In this document: positions 1 through 8,054 of the stretch, piece by piece
Position numbering within the stretch: the first letter of the stretch is position 1
Layout: every line of letters begins with the position of its first letter
Assembly (NCBI GenBank): GCA_003640385.1
Contig: RCAB01000905.1
Coordinates: forward strand, 1 to 13,381
Source of the DNA: Setaria digitata
Taxonomy: Eukaryota > Nematoda > Chromadorea > Rhabditida > Setariidae
Direction: 5' to 3'
Length of the DNA: 13,381 bases
The notes under the pieces: generated by a model
What the model saw: only the letters and a program-made list of their open reading frames with translations
Databases searched by the model: none
What the model was told of the DNA's origin: nothing
Position numbers and translations under genes: made by a program

Positions 1-41
<41 letters not shown>
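1..41. repeat. Poly-A homopolymer at window edge
   Basis: An uninterrupted run of A occupies the first 41 bases. It may be the edge of a contig or simply one of the many long A/T homopolymers of this genome; no gene touches it. Confidence 0.95.
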
Positions 42-42
<1 letters not shown>

Positions 43-992
43 AGTTTGACGTGAACATCAACAGTCAATTAGGTTGGTAATTGACAGATAAAGTCAAGTA
101 CAGTTCAGAAATACTCAAATTTGAAAAATCGAGTGCACAACTATTTCCAAAGCTTTTTTTCTTCACAAAAAAAGAAACTACCTGACATCATTTTTTCAAC
201 ACTGACTTTCTCTCTGATCAATTAACTAACTAGATCAATTAAACAAGTAGGCAGCATACTTACGTACCATTTTAGTCAGGCAACGAATAAGTTACCAAAA
301 AATATAACCACTGGCTCTGCTTTCACATCGCAAATACACAATGCGGTGCCAGATAAAGAAGTGTTAAAAAAAAAAAAAGCAAATACAAACTTGTGCATAT
401 TGAAAAATAATACTCTTTCATTTGGTATTTTTTCTTTTTTTTTTTTTATTTTTTCATTTTTTCCCCGTTTTTTCTTTTCCTCCACTTAGTTTTCCTTCTT
501 TTTTTCTCTTTTTTATATTTCTTTTTAATCTTAGTTTTTTTTTTTCTTTCTTTTTTCTCATTCACCTTTTCTGACATCAACCAATTTTCACTTGTATTTC
601 CTTCTTTACTTATTTTCTTCCATTTTATCATTATAATAATAACGAGAGAAGGAAGCAAGCCAGAAATGAAAGAAAACAATTTACAATACGAACCTTTATT
701 ATTGCAGAATACTGCAACAGCCTAACTGATGCTCGATCTCTCTTCTGTTCCAGTCTCATAAACGATTCTTTCGCGCATGCCACAACTTCATTTTGCGTTC
801 ATAATTCTTGCAATATTTGCAATCTTCGATAATAATTTGAACATTTTGGATTTCAAGCAAGACACAGCAAGTTGGTTTCGCTTCTCATGAGATTTCATTC
901 TGAAATATATCTTTTAGAAATTATGCAAAAATGAAAATTGAGATTTTATCAACTGAACGCACGAAACAATCATATTCGTAGTATAGCACTAA
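42..992. other. Gene-poor stretch with pyrimidine-rich low-complexity core
   Basis: No gene is supported here. Positions about 420-560 form a nearly pure pyrimidine tract on the plus strand, made of T runs of 5-13 bases separated by short C-containing spacers. The minus-strand frames over it (446-679, 276-485) are lysine-rich low-complexity readings and are not counted as genes. Between 756 and 884 the minus strand has a 42-codon open stretch containing a CKYCKNY segment; it has neither a start codon nor a clear acceptor. Confidence 0.6.
788..898 (-). CDS. Tiny minus-strand frame behind a TTTCAG acceptor (doubtful)
   Basis: On the minus strand the sequence ATATTTCAG ends at 900, and an ATG follows after one further base, at 898-896. 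The frame runs 36 codons to a TGA at 790-788, beginning MKSHEKRNQL. It is rich in K, A and I and shows no recognisable domain. The placement of a good acceptor directly before the ATG is what a nematode trans-splice site or a second exon would look like, and is the only reason to list it. It may be chance, as frames of this length are common in AT-rich DNA. An overlapping frame (756-884) is also open. Confidence 0.15.
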   Translation of the reverse strand: MKSHEKRNQLAVSCLKSKMFKLLSKIANIARIMNAK

Positions 993-1103
993 TGCAAATG
1001 TTTTGTGCCTCCTCATAGTTGCTTGCACAATCAGGTGGTATCGCTTTCTTACTCCTTAGATACTTTGGCAGGTAATGAAAAAAAAATATTTTCTGCTCAC
1101 TGC

Positions 1104-1705
1104 ATGTTGCATTATCAGCTAAATTTAGCCGAATATGTGGTTCGTGACTGCAGAACTCTGAAGAAAATAGGATCACGTGGCTGCTACTACTACAACTATT
1201 TCCTCAAATATCGGAGGATAAATGTGAATTCTTATAGCCTGGATTATTTGTTGGCTACAACACAAAAAGATCTAGTTTTGGAAGGAACTGTCAAGCGATA
1301 CAAATATTTTATATTTATGTGGTACTTATTTTTAGAAATGTTACAAATCAGTAAAAGAAGCAATCGCACTGGTTCATGCCAAGGCAGACGAGAAGGGTAA
1401 ATAGAATTATTTCCTAGGCAATTTGATCACAAGTGATTAGAGCTGTTCTGGCTATTTAATTCTCTATTTCAAACACAACTCCAACTGCTCTACCTTACTG
1501 TTCTGACAGAAATGAAGAATGTGAAATACGTATGTTAGTAGTAAAGATGATATTATCTTTACTTAATTAATATTAATTTAGAACTGAGAAAAATGCATTA
1601 AATACATCCAATTTCAGACAAGGTACAAAAGAAAAAGTTGATGAAAAAAGTAAGTCGTGAAAATTAGTGAAGACAAGTCATTTGTTTTGCAGATTTTCTG
1701 ACTAA
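1104..1705 (+). CDS. Hypothetical protein, two-exon model (about 101 aa)
   Basis: Exon 1 runs from ATG 1104 to 1396 and exon 2 from 1693 to 1705. The reading frame is open without a stop from 993 to 1397, well over 130 codons, which is unusually long for DNA of this composition. The stretch ends at a donor of form AGG|GTAAAT. The next strong acceptor, TTTGTTTTGCAG ending at 1692, restores the phase and adds only three residues (FSD) before TAA. The product is basic, with a Cys-Tyr rich segment (GSRGCYYYNYFLKYRR) and a hydrophobic aromatic patch near the end (YFIFMWYLFLEML) that could be a membrane helix. No family was recognised. The true start is uncertain: acceptors at 1034 (ATCAG) and 1118 (TTATCAG) are in phase, so upstream exons are possible. 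A minus-strand frame (970-1176) overlaps and is taken as the shadow. Confidence 0.4.
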
Positions 1706-2230
1706 AAAAAAAAAAAAAAAAAATTGTTTTTTTTTTAATTCCTTTACGTTTATATTCTTGCTTATTGAATTTACTTACTTATTTTTTTCTTTTTAATTTT
1801 TTTTTTTTTCATTTTAATGATTATGACGAAATTGCGCTGACGGCCATATGGTCGCCATGTCTTTTAATCTTACAGCAGTTGCAAATTGAACTGTTATGAC
1901 TACACAACAATACGATAAGAATTACTTATATTAATTTTTTTTTTTTTTTTTACATTAATTGCAATAAAAAATCAACCTTTAAATTAACGAGTAAAATTCG
2001 GTTATGTAGGAATTATATGTGAATTAGAATTACAACGAATTTAATAATTCACCAACACTTTTTCTGCTGTGAGAAGTGTTCTTTTGGCTTTTTTAATACC
2101 AAAAGTTTAATAGCAAAGATGATTCAGTTCATATAATTTTGTTTAATAAGTTTTAATGGTTACAAGGAAAAAACATAGTTGTCAAAAATAATATAATAAA
2201 AAAGATGATATGAGGAACGGTTGAATAGAA
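1706..2230. other. Intergenic stretch with A/T homopolymers
   Basis: This stretch contains an A run at about 1705-1723 and T runs at about 1728-1737, 1798-1809 and 1937-1950. A short minus-strand frame beginning MATIWPSAQF starts near 1858 but stops after about 14 codons, so it is not called. A pair of small inverted repeats is listed separately. The stretch should include the 3' end of the minus-strand gene that stops at 2231; a possible ATTAAA polyadenylation signal for it reads on the minus strand near 2143-2148. Confidence 0.5.
2054..2105. repeat. Two back-to-back short stem-loops
   Basis: AACACTT at 2054-2060 pairs with AAGTGTT at 2074-2080 across a 13-base loop. Directly after it, CTTTTGG at 2081-2087 pairs with CCAAAAG at 2099-2105 across an 11-base loop. 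Each stem is seven perfect base pairs and no base separates the two hairpins. They lie about 125 bases beyond the stop codon of the minus-strand gene ending at 2231, so they could be in its 3' flank. Function is unknown. Confidence 0.6.
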
Positions 2231-3018
2231 TTAATCGAATTGTCTTTCTCTATCAGCTTTATTTCTAGCTTTGCGGATTGCTCTAGTGTCCTGATAAGTC
2301 CATTGAATTGGTGGTGATAAGATCATCGTGAAGAGAGGTTCATCAGGTCCAGTTAGTGTTCCTATAATATCATCAGGAAAGCGTTGTCTTTCTTACTGAT
2401 TATTTAAAAATACTCAAAAAATATTACCAGTGTATTGCAGGAAAATGGCGTCAATTGAATATATTTCAATTTAAATATTCACAGACATCACAACATCTAA
2501 GATATTTCAAAAACATAATATGTGAATTTAAATCTGTTTGCTTAAATTCTATCCCTCCAAAAAAATTAAAAAAAAAAATTCAGTTCATTAAAAAAATTTT
2601 ATAAAAAAAAATCAAGAATTTCAGTCAATTCTCTTTTTGAACATGAAAATTAAATGTCGACTCTGCAAAGTTAGCTTAACTCCTAAAAAAAAAAAAAAAA
2701 AAACACTTGAAGTCTTACTTGAAATTCAATGAAGTAACTAATAAACATTAACGTAAGATTGTTTAAAAAGAAAAAACTCCGCGATCACATCCCAAACCTT
2801 TTCGATTTGCAATTTTCGAAAGATAACATAGACGTGGCGACCGAACGGCAGTCAACACAATTTCGGTTTTAACTATTGTCAACAATACTTGCACATTTCC
2901 GATATAACGGGAAGAAAAATTTTTTACGTATTGATTAAATTAATAAAAGCAAACCTATTAAAGCAGAAACATTGGAAGCGATTGGCAATACCGAAAGAAT
3001 CAGCAAAAACTTCCACAT
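2231..3018 (-). CDS. Putative small secreted protein, three-exon model (about 99 aa)
   Basis: Minus-strand exons are 3018-2955, 2872-2798 and 2391-2231. Exon 1 encodes a convincing signal peptide, MWKFLLILSVLPIASNVSA: a positive residue, a hydrophobic core, then small residues suited to cleavage. Exons 1 and 2 end in phase 1 before GTTTGC and GTTTGG donors, and exon 2 is open in only one phase, the one required. Exon 3 is clearly coding in style, with PDDIIGTLTGPDEPLF and a basic tail, RAIRKARNKADRERQFD, before TAA. The mature product would be about 80 residues, charged, with a single cysteine. I do not recognise a family. Weak points: the exon 3 acceptor must be AAG at 2394-2392, because the CAG four bases earlier puts it out of frame, and intron 2 is about 406 bases of A/T-rich sequence that could hide another exon. 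A start further upstream is discussed under the 3025-3279 frame. Confidence 0.5.
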
Positions 3019-3024
3019 AATTTT

Positions 3025-3279
3025 CTACTCCGTCGATTTTCGGAAAACAAAATTGAGCAGAATGCGAGCTGACGTGCTTATATGCTTCACGCAGCGGTCC
3101 TTTGGTTTTTCATGGTTGAAAAGGGAACTTTTATGTTTGATTTTCATCCAAAATGATAAGAGATAAGTATTTGGAGGAAAAGACATAAAAGTCAAGAAAA
3201 AATCACAAAGAGGCATTAAAAGGGTAACAATTCCTTTGTTAACTGCTTTGCAAACTTTAGTAAAAGTAGCAAATTCCAA
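3025..3279 (-). other. Open reading stretch ending two codons before a signal-peptide ATG
   Basis: On the minus strand about 84 codons are open, closing at a TAG (3027-3025) in the same frame as, and separated by two codons from, the ATG of the secreted-protein model at 3018. The first true ATG in it gives about 63 residues, starting MPLCDFFLTFMSFPP. Another frame in the same DNA also reads in a protein-like manner across this stretch (for example KIDGVENYVEVFADSFGIA). I cannot decide whether this is an upstream exon, an upstream reading frame, 5' untranslated sequence or chance. No acceptor clearly opens it. Confidence 0.25.
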
Positions 3280-3280
3280 C

Positions 3281-3523
3281 TAAAGAAAGACGAAATTGCC
3301 TTGCAATTTTATTTGCTTTAACAAATTTGCAAATCACGAAAAGTTTGATCTTAATACATACACAATTGCTCAATTACACTTGCTCGTGAATCGTCCTGCA
3401 ATTTTTGTCACATTTAAAAATGGGTTTTCCATCAAAGTGACTTTCGACTCTTTAAAACGCCGTAAAATGTTAAGCCAATTTCATTATTATCAGAGCGAAG
3501 ATATTAATTGTTTAAAATTCTAG
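3281..3523 (+). other. Open reading stretch without start codon, possible exon or gene remnant
   Basis: The plus strand is open from just after a TAA at about 3281 to TAG at 3521-3523, about 80 codons. Its residue mix is well balanced and protein-like (HEKFDLNTYTIAQLH, PAIFVTFKNGFSIKVTF, SLKRRKMLSQFHYY). The only ATG in frame is late, at KRRKM, and there is no good acceptor near the left edge, so it cannot be called as a complete gene. It could be a terminal exon with an unusual acceptor, a decayed gene, or chance; length and composition argue mildly against chance. Confidence 0.25.
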
Positions 3524-4287
3524 TCGGCAGAAGTGATTTCATCATCTCGCTAATAATTGCGTGCTTTAAACGATGTTGAAAAAAACATTCAAATTTTTGT
3601 TGGATAATTTCAATGAGTGCAATTAAAACCAAATAGAGATATTTGCGCAAGTGTATATATGAATAAATTATGAAAATATTCGACGATATTTTGCAAACAA
3701 AAGAGTGATCAAAGGATAATCTCAAAACGAAAACCTATAAAACGTGGAGTGAAGTTGTTCTTTGACTATTTCTTTGTCTGCATACTATTGTGAAACATTT
3801 GCAAAATTTTTTCATGAGCTTTTAGATTTATTCGCACAGTGTGTCATTTCATCAAAGCAAAAAAATGAAATGTAAATTTGAATTTGAATTTGAAAGAGAA
3901 ATATTCGGATGGAAATGTAGTGCTTAAGACTTCCTAGTTATTCTATTATGAAGTATCATTCACCCGAATTATTTTATGTACTTTTCGTTAAGGCTAAAAA
4001 TCTCGATTATGCATATATATATATACTTCATTTCATTTGGTTATGTAGCAACTCCTAAATAATAATTACTATCATCTGCAACAAGTGGAAAGTTAAATTA
4101 CTTTATTAATTTCTATTTCTTAAAAAAAACTCGTTTCTACTACGAATTTTAAGCCAAATTATTAATATTTTGTTATTATTAATACCTTCGTACTAACTAT
4201 GAAAAGCATAAAGCTGCAAAAAAAAAAAAAGAACCTCGCGTGGTTTCCTTCTTCGTATCTCATTATCATCGCTATCGAAGCAGATAA
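3524..4287. other. Non-coding stretch with minor simple repeats
   Basis: No gene is supported. Three tandem copies of a six-base unit (AATTTG) sit at about 3876-3893, and an alternating AT stretch at about 4013-4025. This stretch lies downstream of the minus-strand gene that stops at 4288 and should contain its 3' untranslated end; an AATAAA reads on the minus strand near 4103-4108. Confidence 0.5.
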
Positions 4288-5335
4288 TTAGATGATTCTT
4301 TTCAAATGTTTCAAGCAAAGGTTACTAATCGTAAGCCTATCATCGTTTAACGAGTCACAATAATCTTCAATACAATAAGTATACCAGTAAGATAGTATTT
4401 TGGATGTGAATAAATCAGTTTCCAAACTAAAAATGATTTTTTCTTGCTTTTGAAAATAATCCTCACCTCAAAATAAGAACCATCGGAATATTTTCTTGAT
4501 ACTCATCTTTGATGTATTTTCAATTACCAAGTTTACCAATAATTCTGCCAAAATATGAGCAGAAATGCGTAAATCTTTTAATGTTTGATGCTCATCCACT
4601 AATTGTCGTATGAATGAATGCGCAACAGCGTTATATTTCCACTGTTTTGCTATATTTCTTATTAAATCAATAATTAAATTAACGAAAATTAATAAGTAAT
4701 AATGTAGAAGTATTGTAGTATTTCGTTTTTTTCTGAGCACCAGCAGAAAAAATGCCATATTCAGTAATAGGCGAATAAGCATTAAATATAAAAAGCTAAC
4801 AATTGTTAAATTATTAAATAATTCCAAATACTAATAAATGCAACCAAAAACAATATATAAAACTAACAAGATAAAACTATAATTCGAGTACTGGAAAAAG
4901 TACGATTAATTTGTTATTAGTTTTAGTTTTGTTTTTCTCTTTTTTGTTCCAAAATTTTATTTTTTTTTTTTGTCTCCTTTCCCTCGTGATTTTTTTACTC
5001 TAATTCTTTTCCTTTTTTTTTCCCCAATATTTTCAATATTAAAAAAATTGCATGAAAGAAAACAAATTAGCAACATTTCAAAAATAACAGGAATGGACAA
5101 AATCAATTTTACTTACAGGAATTCAAGAAACAAATAATGGAAAATCAATATCATATAAAAATTATAATTGCTTAAACACAACCTTGACATCCTACATTGA
5201 TTTAAATGTACAAGATTTTTTTTTTTTTGAAACGATCTTTTCGATCTGAAAATAGAAAAAGTGAAAATATAAATCAAATCTTTTAAATGATATAGGAAAG
5301 GATTAAACGCAACTGTTACATTACTTCCGCTTCAT
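4288..5335 (-). CDS. Hypothetical protein, four-exon model with a frame break in exon 3
   Basis: Minus-strand exons are 5335-5325, 5245-5117, 4732-4467 and 4426-4288. The chain starts at an 11-base first exon (MKR), then an exon between a TTTTCAG acceptor and a GTAAGT donor containing QKKKNLVHLNQCRM and a hydrophobic stretch. The third exon has a hydrophobic start and then a helical core, FIRQLVDEHQTLKDL and ISAHILAELL. The last exon reads SYWYTYCIEDYCDSLNDDR and ends KHLKRII before TAA. Phases agree at every junction except inside exon 3. There the frame must change by one base near 4502-4537, between AELLVNLVIENTS and the DEYQENIPMVLIL part. Possible causes are a lost base, a 35-base intron (4536-4502) or real decay. 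The final intron is only 40 bases. No family was recognised; the helical, leucine-rich core could be a repeat-type fold, but that is a guess. The last two exons are the most secure. Confidence 0.45.
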
Positions 5336-5370
5336 ATCAAATTATTTCACATTAACCGCAACCATTTCAG

Positions 5371-5568
5371 GCTATCCTGGTTGCGAATACACTTGTTTTC
5401 TTAGTGTTAAAATACAAGAGAAATCACACCTTTTAATCAAGTAAGCTTTAAAAAAAAAGCGCAATGTATTCGAAATTACATAGGATACGAGATGTCTTTT
5501 GAGCAAAGCATGTCAAATCTGAGGTTCTCAGGCGTCAAGAAGAAAATATCAATGTTAATCGCTTATGA
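5371..5568 (+). CDS. Doubtful two-exon fragment on the plus strand
   Basis: Exon 5371-5440 lies between ACCATTTCAG and a good GTAAGC donor and has one open phase, reading YPGCEYTCFLSVKIQ. A second exon, 5532-5568, follows a TTCTCAG acceptor, is in phase and ends RQEENINVNRL before TGA. There is no start codon, so a 5' exon or trans-splicing would be needed. The left edge is only 36 bases from the proposed start of the minus-strand gene at 5335, so one of the two models is likely wrong in detail. A competing plus frame (5411-5578) is also open across both exons and the intron. Confidence 0.25.
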
Positions 5569-6653
5569 AATTAATTAATGGAAATTTGCATCAAAACTAT
5601 TTTATTTCCCGTTGCTTCTAGTTATCTATTTGCACGAAAGACTTATTAACAGCGTTATCAAAACAGTATCAGAAATTAACATCTTAATAATTTAACGTTG
5701 AAATTATTCCTAGTGATAAAACACTCATGCATTACTTTTCTCTTCCATTTCTACTTTTAACACTAGCAATAGTCTTCATCAAATTGAAAACTGAAGATGA
5801 CGAAATGCAGGAGACAAGGAATATCATTGCGAAAAAAAACATTGTTTTAAATTTACTGAAAATGTATGCAATAAGTAAATCATAAAATGTATAAAATAAA
5901 AAGCTAGCTAGAACAGAGCATCTATTTATCTGCTAAGATTGTTTAAAAAGGAAGTGAAAATAAATATTTTAGCACGTAAAGAAACTGTAAAAAAAGTAGC
6001 CATTTCTTAAAAATATAGAAACTTTTTAGCAAATGCAAGAAAGTAATCATGACAGTAAATAATGTGTGTGGCATGCAGAAAACGAAGCTATCCAAAATGC
6101 ATGCAAAAATGCTCGAGCAATGAATGACCCAAAAATATAATTATATACATATTATACAATAAGTTGTTCAATATGCATATTGGCAATAAAAGCATGCAAT
6201 AAACAAGATGCTATAATTAATTAAAAATCACATGTGATCAACCAATTGTGAATAGAAACACAATGCAACAGATGAAGGGAAGAGAGAGAAGCATGTGAAA
6301 AGTCTAAGAGGATAAAATAACACGCAAGTAGCAAAAAAAAAAAGAAAAAAAACGGTAGTGGAGGAAATTATCAGCTGACAGAATGCAATAAATAAGTAAC
6401 AAGGCAAAGAAAACACATGTAATGGCAATAACAAAGAGACGGACATTAAGTGAGGGAAGAAAAGAATAGAAGTGATTTAAAAAAAAAAGTCATTTCATGA
6501 ATTAAATTAGTCAATTTTATGTACTGAAAAAAATGTATCAGGAAAAAAAAAAAAAAATCAAAGAAGGATTGCAGAAAAGAAAAACGAAAATCGTTTACGA
6601 TCGAAATGGCTAATGGCTTTGTAAAAATTTTTTTTCGAATAGAATAATCATAA
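5569..6653. other. Long AT-rich stretch without a supported gene
   Basis: No exon is supported here. It holds four CATGCA hexamers (5726-5731, 6072-6077, 6100-6105, 6193-6198), which read TGCATG on the minus strand, and a purine-rich segment at about 6260-6600 with several A runs. Long minus-strand frames across 6228-6952 are phenylalanine- and serine-rich readings of this purine tract and are treated as artefacts. Confidence 0.5.
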
Positions 6654-6693
6654 TCATTTTTATCGCAAAAATGCGCTGCGAACCCACTTACAG

Positions 6694-7372
6694 GAGGAGA
6701 TGGGGAGGAGGTCGGAGGAGTTAGGAGGGTGAAAGCGCGCAAAATGAAATGGAGGAAGGGAGGGATGATGAAGACGAAAACTGAAGCAGAGCTAGTCCGT
6801 TTGCCAGAAGACGATGACGGAGAAGAAAATGACGAAATGCCGGAAGAAAGTGATGTTGTGGAACCGGAAGGGACGTTCCGAGAACTCGTTCTGTAAGTAA
6901 TATATTTATAATCGAATAGTATGTAATATATTTGTAAAAGATTTACGAACAATCATTTTTGTTCATCATACTGAGTGCAATTTCAATTAACATGCTTATT
7001 AAAGTTTAATTCTGAAGGAATTTTAATAGATTATGGTAATTTTGTTAAGATTTGATCATGTTTAAAATAATTTTTTTTTTTTTTTTTTTAGATACTAATG
7101 ATATTTTAAAATTTTGGCATAGGGTAGGTAACATAGAGAAGATTTGAAATTGCTTAAACTATATGCTACATAATGGTTAATATTTTAGCAGATGGAGTAC
7201 TATAAAAGTTCTGGTTTTGGCCACACAGGAGATGCTGATTATGACGCAACCGGAAGGTTTTCATCCTGCAAATGTTGCAGAACTTCTGGAACAACTCCGA
7301 AAGAAATTGCAAGTGCCACAAGCAGAACCGTACACGACTGTACGAAGAGAAGAATATGCCAATATTGATTAG
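6694..7372 (+). CDS. Hypothetical protein, last two exons: acidic segment plus helical C-terminus
   Basis: Exons are 6694-6892 and 7189-7372, joined at CT|GTAAGT and TATTTTAG|C, which completes a leucine codon in phase. The first exon has a basic part (RRVKARKMKWRKGG), then an acidic run, PEDDDGEENDEMPEESD. The second reads RWSTIKVLVLATQEM, then a probable amphipathic helix, FHPANVAELLEQLRKKL, and ends REEYANID before TAG at 7370-7372. Residue usage, splice signals and phase agreement make this the most secure gene of the window. From ATG 6744 it would be 110 residues. The frame is open back to 6654 and the ACTTACAG acceptor at 6693 is in phase, so upstream exons are likely and the N-terminus is not settled. 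An acidic linker before a C-terminal helix suggests a soluble, protein-binding role, which is only inference; I cannot name the family. Confidence 0.6.
7189..7372 (+). other. Terminal exon of the 6694-7372 gene
   Basis: This 184-base exon is listed separately because it is the clearest coding piece in the window. It has a TATTTTAG acceptor, 60 codons and a TAG stop. A second frame starting at ATG 7192 is also open for most of the exon, but does not join the upstream exon in phase. Confidence 0.65.
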
Positions 7373-7522
7373 TGAACTTTAATTTAAAAAAAGAATTTAA
7401 TTTCTAAATCCACTTTTGCAAGTTGAGCTTTATTTCTGCCTAAATCAATCCTCCTTGAGAAACTAAAATGGTAGTTATAAAAATGACTTTTCAAGGGAAT
7501 CTGCAGTAGGCAGTTCAATTCA

Positions 7523-7887
7523 ATGAAAGGATGGCGTATCCACGCATCAAAGCTTCATAAACAGGATGGTAAGCATTATTAGATTTTTAATTTTCTTTTT
7601 GCTTCTAAATAGCAATATTTGATGCTAGTTGGCATTAGACAAATTGAGAAATTAACTAATGTATTAATTTTCTGCATTTCACAGGTCTTTGCACTCGCAC
7701 TCGGGCATTACCTCCTAACACTATCCGGTTATACGGTTGCACAGAAAAGCGCAGCTGTAGAAATTCACGTCCTCGATTGGTGCCCGAGGGCATCTGTGGT
7801 CGTATTACACGAGAGATAGGTGAAAAGTTGCAGACTGGAACTTGTAGGGAGAGTAGAGAGTTCACAGAGTCTCTTCCTTTAAGGTGA
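7523..7887 (+). CDS. Small basic cysteine-containing protein, two-exon model (82 aa)
   Basis: Exon 1 (ATG 7523 to 7568) encodes MKGWRIHASKLHKQD and ends at a good donor, ATG|GTAAGC. Exon 2 starts at 7685 after a strong TTCTGCATTTCACAG acceptor and keeps phase to a TGA at 7885-7887. It contains five cysteines (in LCTRTR, YGCTEK, SCRN, GICGR and GTCRE) and is arginine-rich. Exon 2 is clearly more GC- and CpG-rich than its surroundings. No family is recognised and no signal peptide is seen. Two cautions apply. A second frame of the same exon (7685-7819) is open for 45 codons and reads just as plausibly (VFALALGHYLLTLSGY). A strong donor, GAG|GTAAGA, sits 13 bases past the stop, so the exon may be spliced further, with AAG|GTGATT at 7884 as an in-frame alternative. 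The start lies about 150 bases after the stop of the preceding gene on the same strand. Confidence 0.4.
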
Positions 7888-8009
7888 TTATTATTTTGAG
7901 GTAAGATAAAAATTCAATTACAAGGCCAGTCGAAAAATTCACGATATCTGGCTCTCCTCATGTGATTAACCTGTCACTGCCTGTTCCGATTATCTTTCAT
8001 CTTCTATCC

Positions 8010-8015
8010 AATAAA
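8010..8015 (+). terminator. AATAAA polyadenylation signal
   Basis: A canonical AATAAA lies 123 bases after the TGA at 7887, which suits the 3' end of the 7523-7887 gene. Hexamers like this are common by chance in such AT-rich DNA. Confidence 0.35.
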
Positions 8016-8054
8016 ATATGGATCATGACAAAGCAAGTGAATTAGTGTAATTTA

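Noticed and set aside
276..679. Two lysine- and phenylalanine-rich minus-strand frames
   Set aside because: Low-complexity translation of the T-tract block, with no splice or start context.
1832..1858. GGCCATATGGTCGCCATG palindrome-like patch and short minus frame MATIWPSAQF
   Set aside because: The symmetry is imperfect and the frame stops after about 14 codons without a convincing donor.
6446..6952. Longest frame of the window, 168 codons on the minus strand
   Set aside because: It is F- and S-rich, reads through purine/pyrimidine homopolymers, and overlaps the well-supported plus-strand exon at 6694-6892, of which it is the shadow.
7656..7865. 69-codon minus-strand frame
   Set aside because: Shadow of the GC-rich plus-strand exon, whose acceptor and donor clearly face the plus direction.
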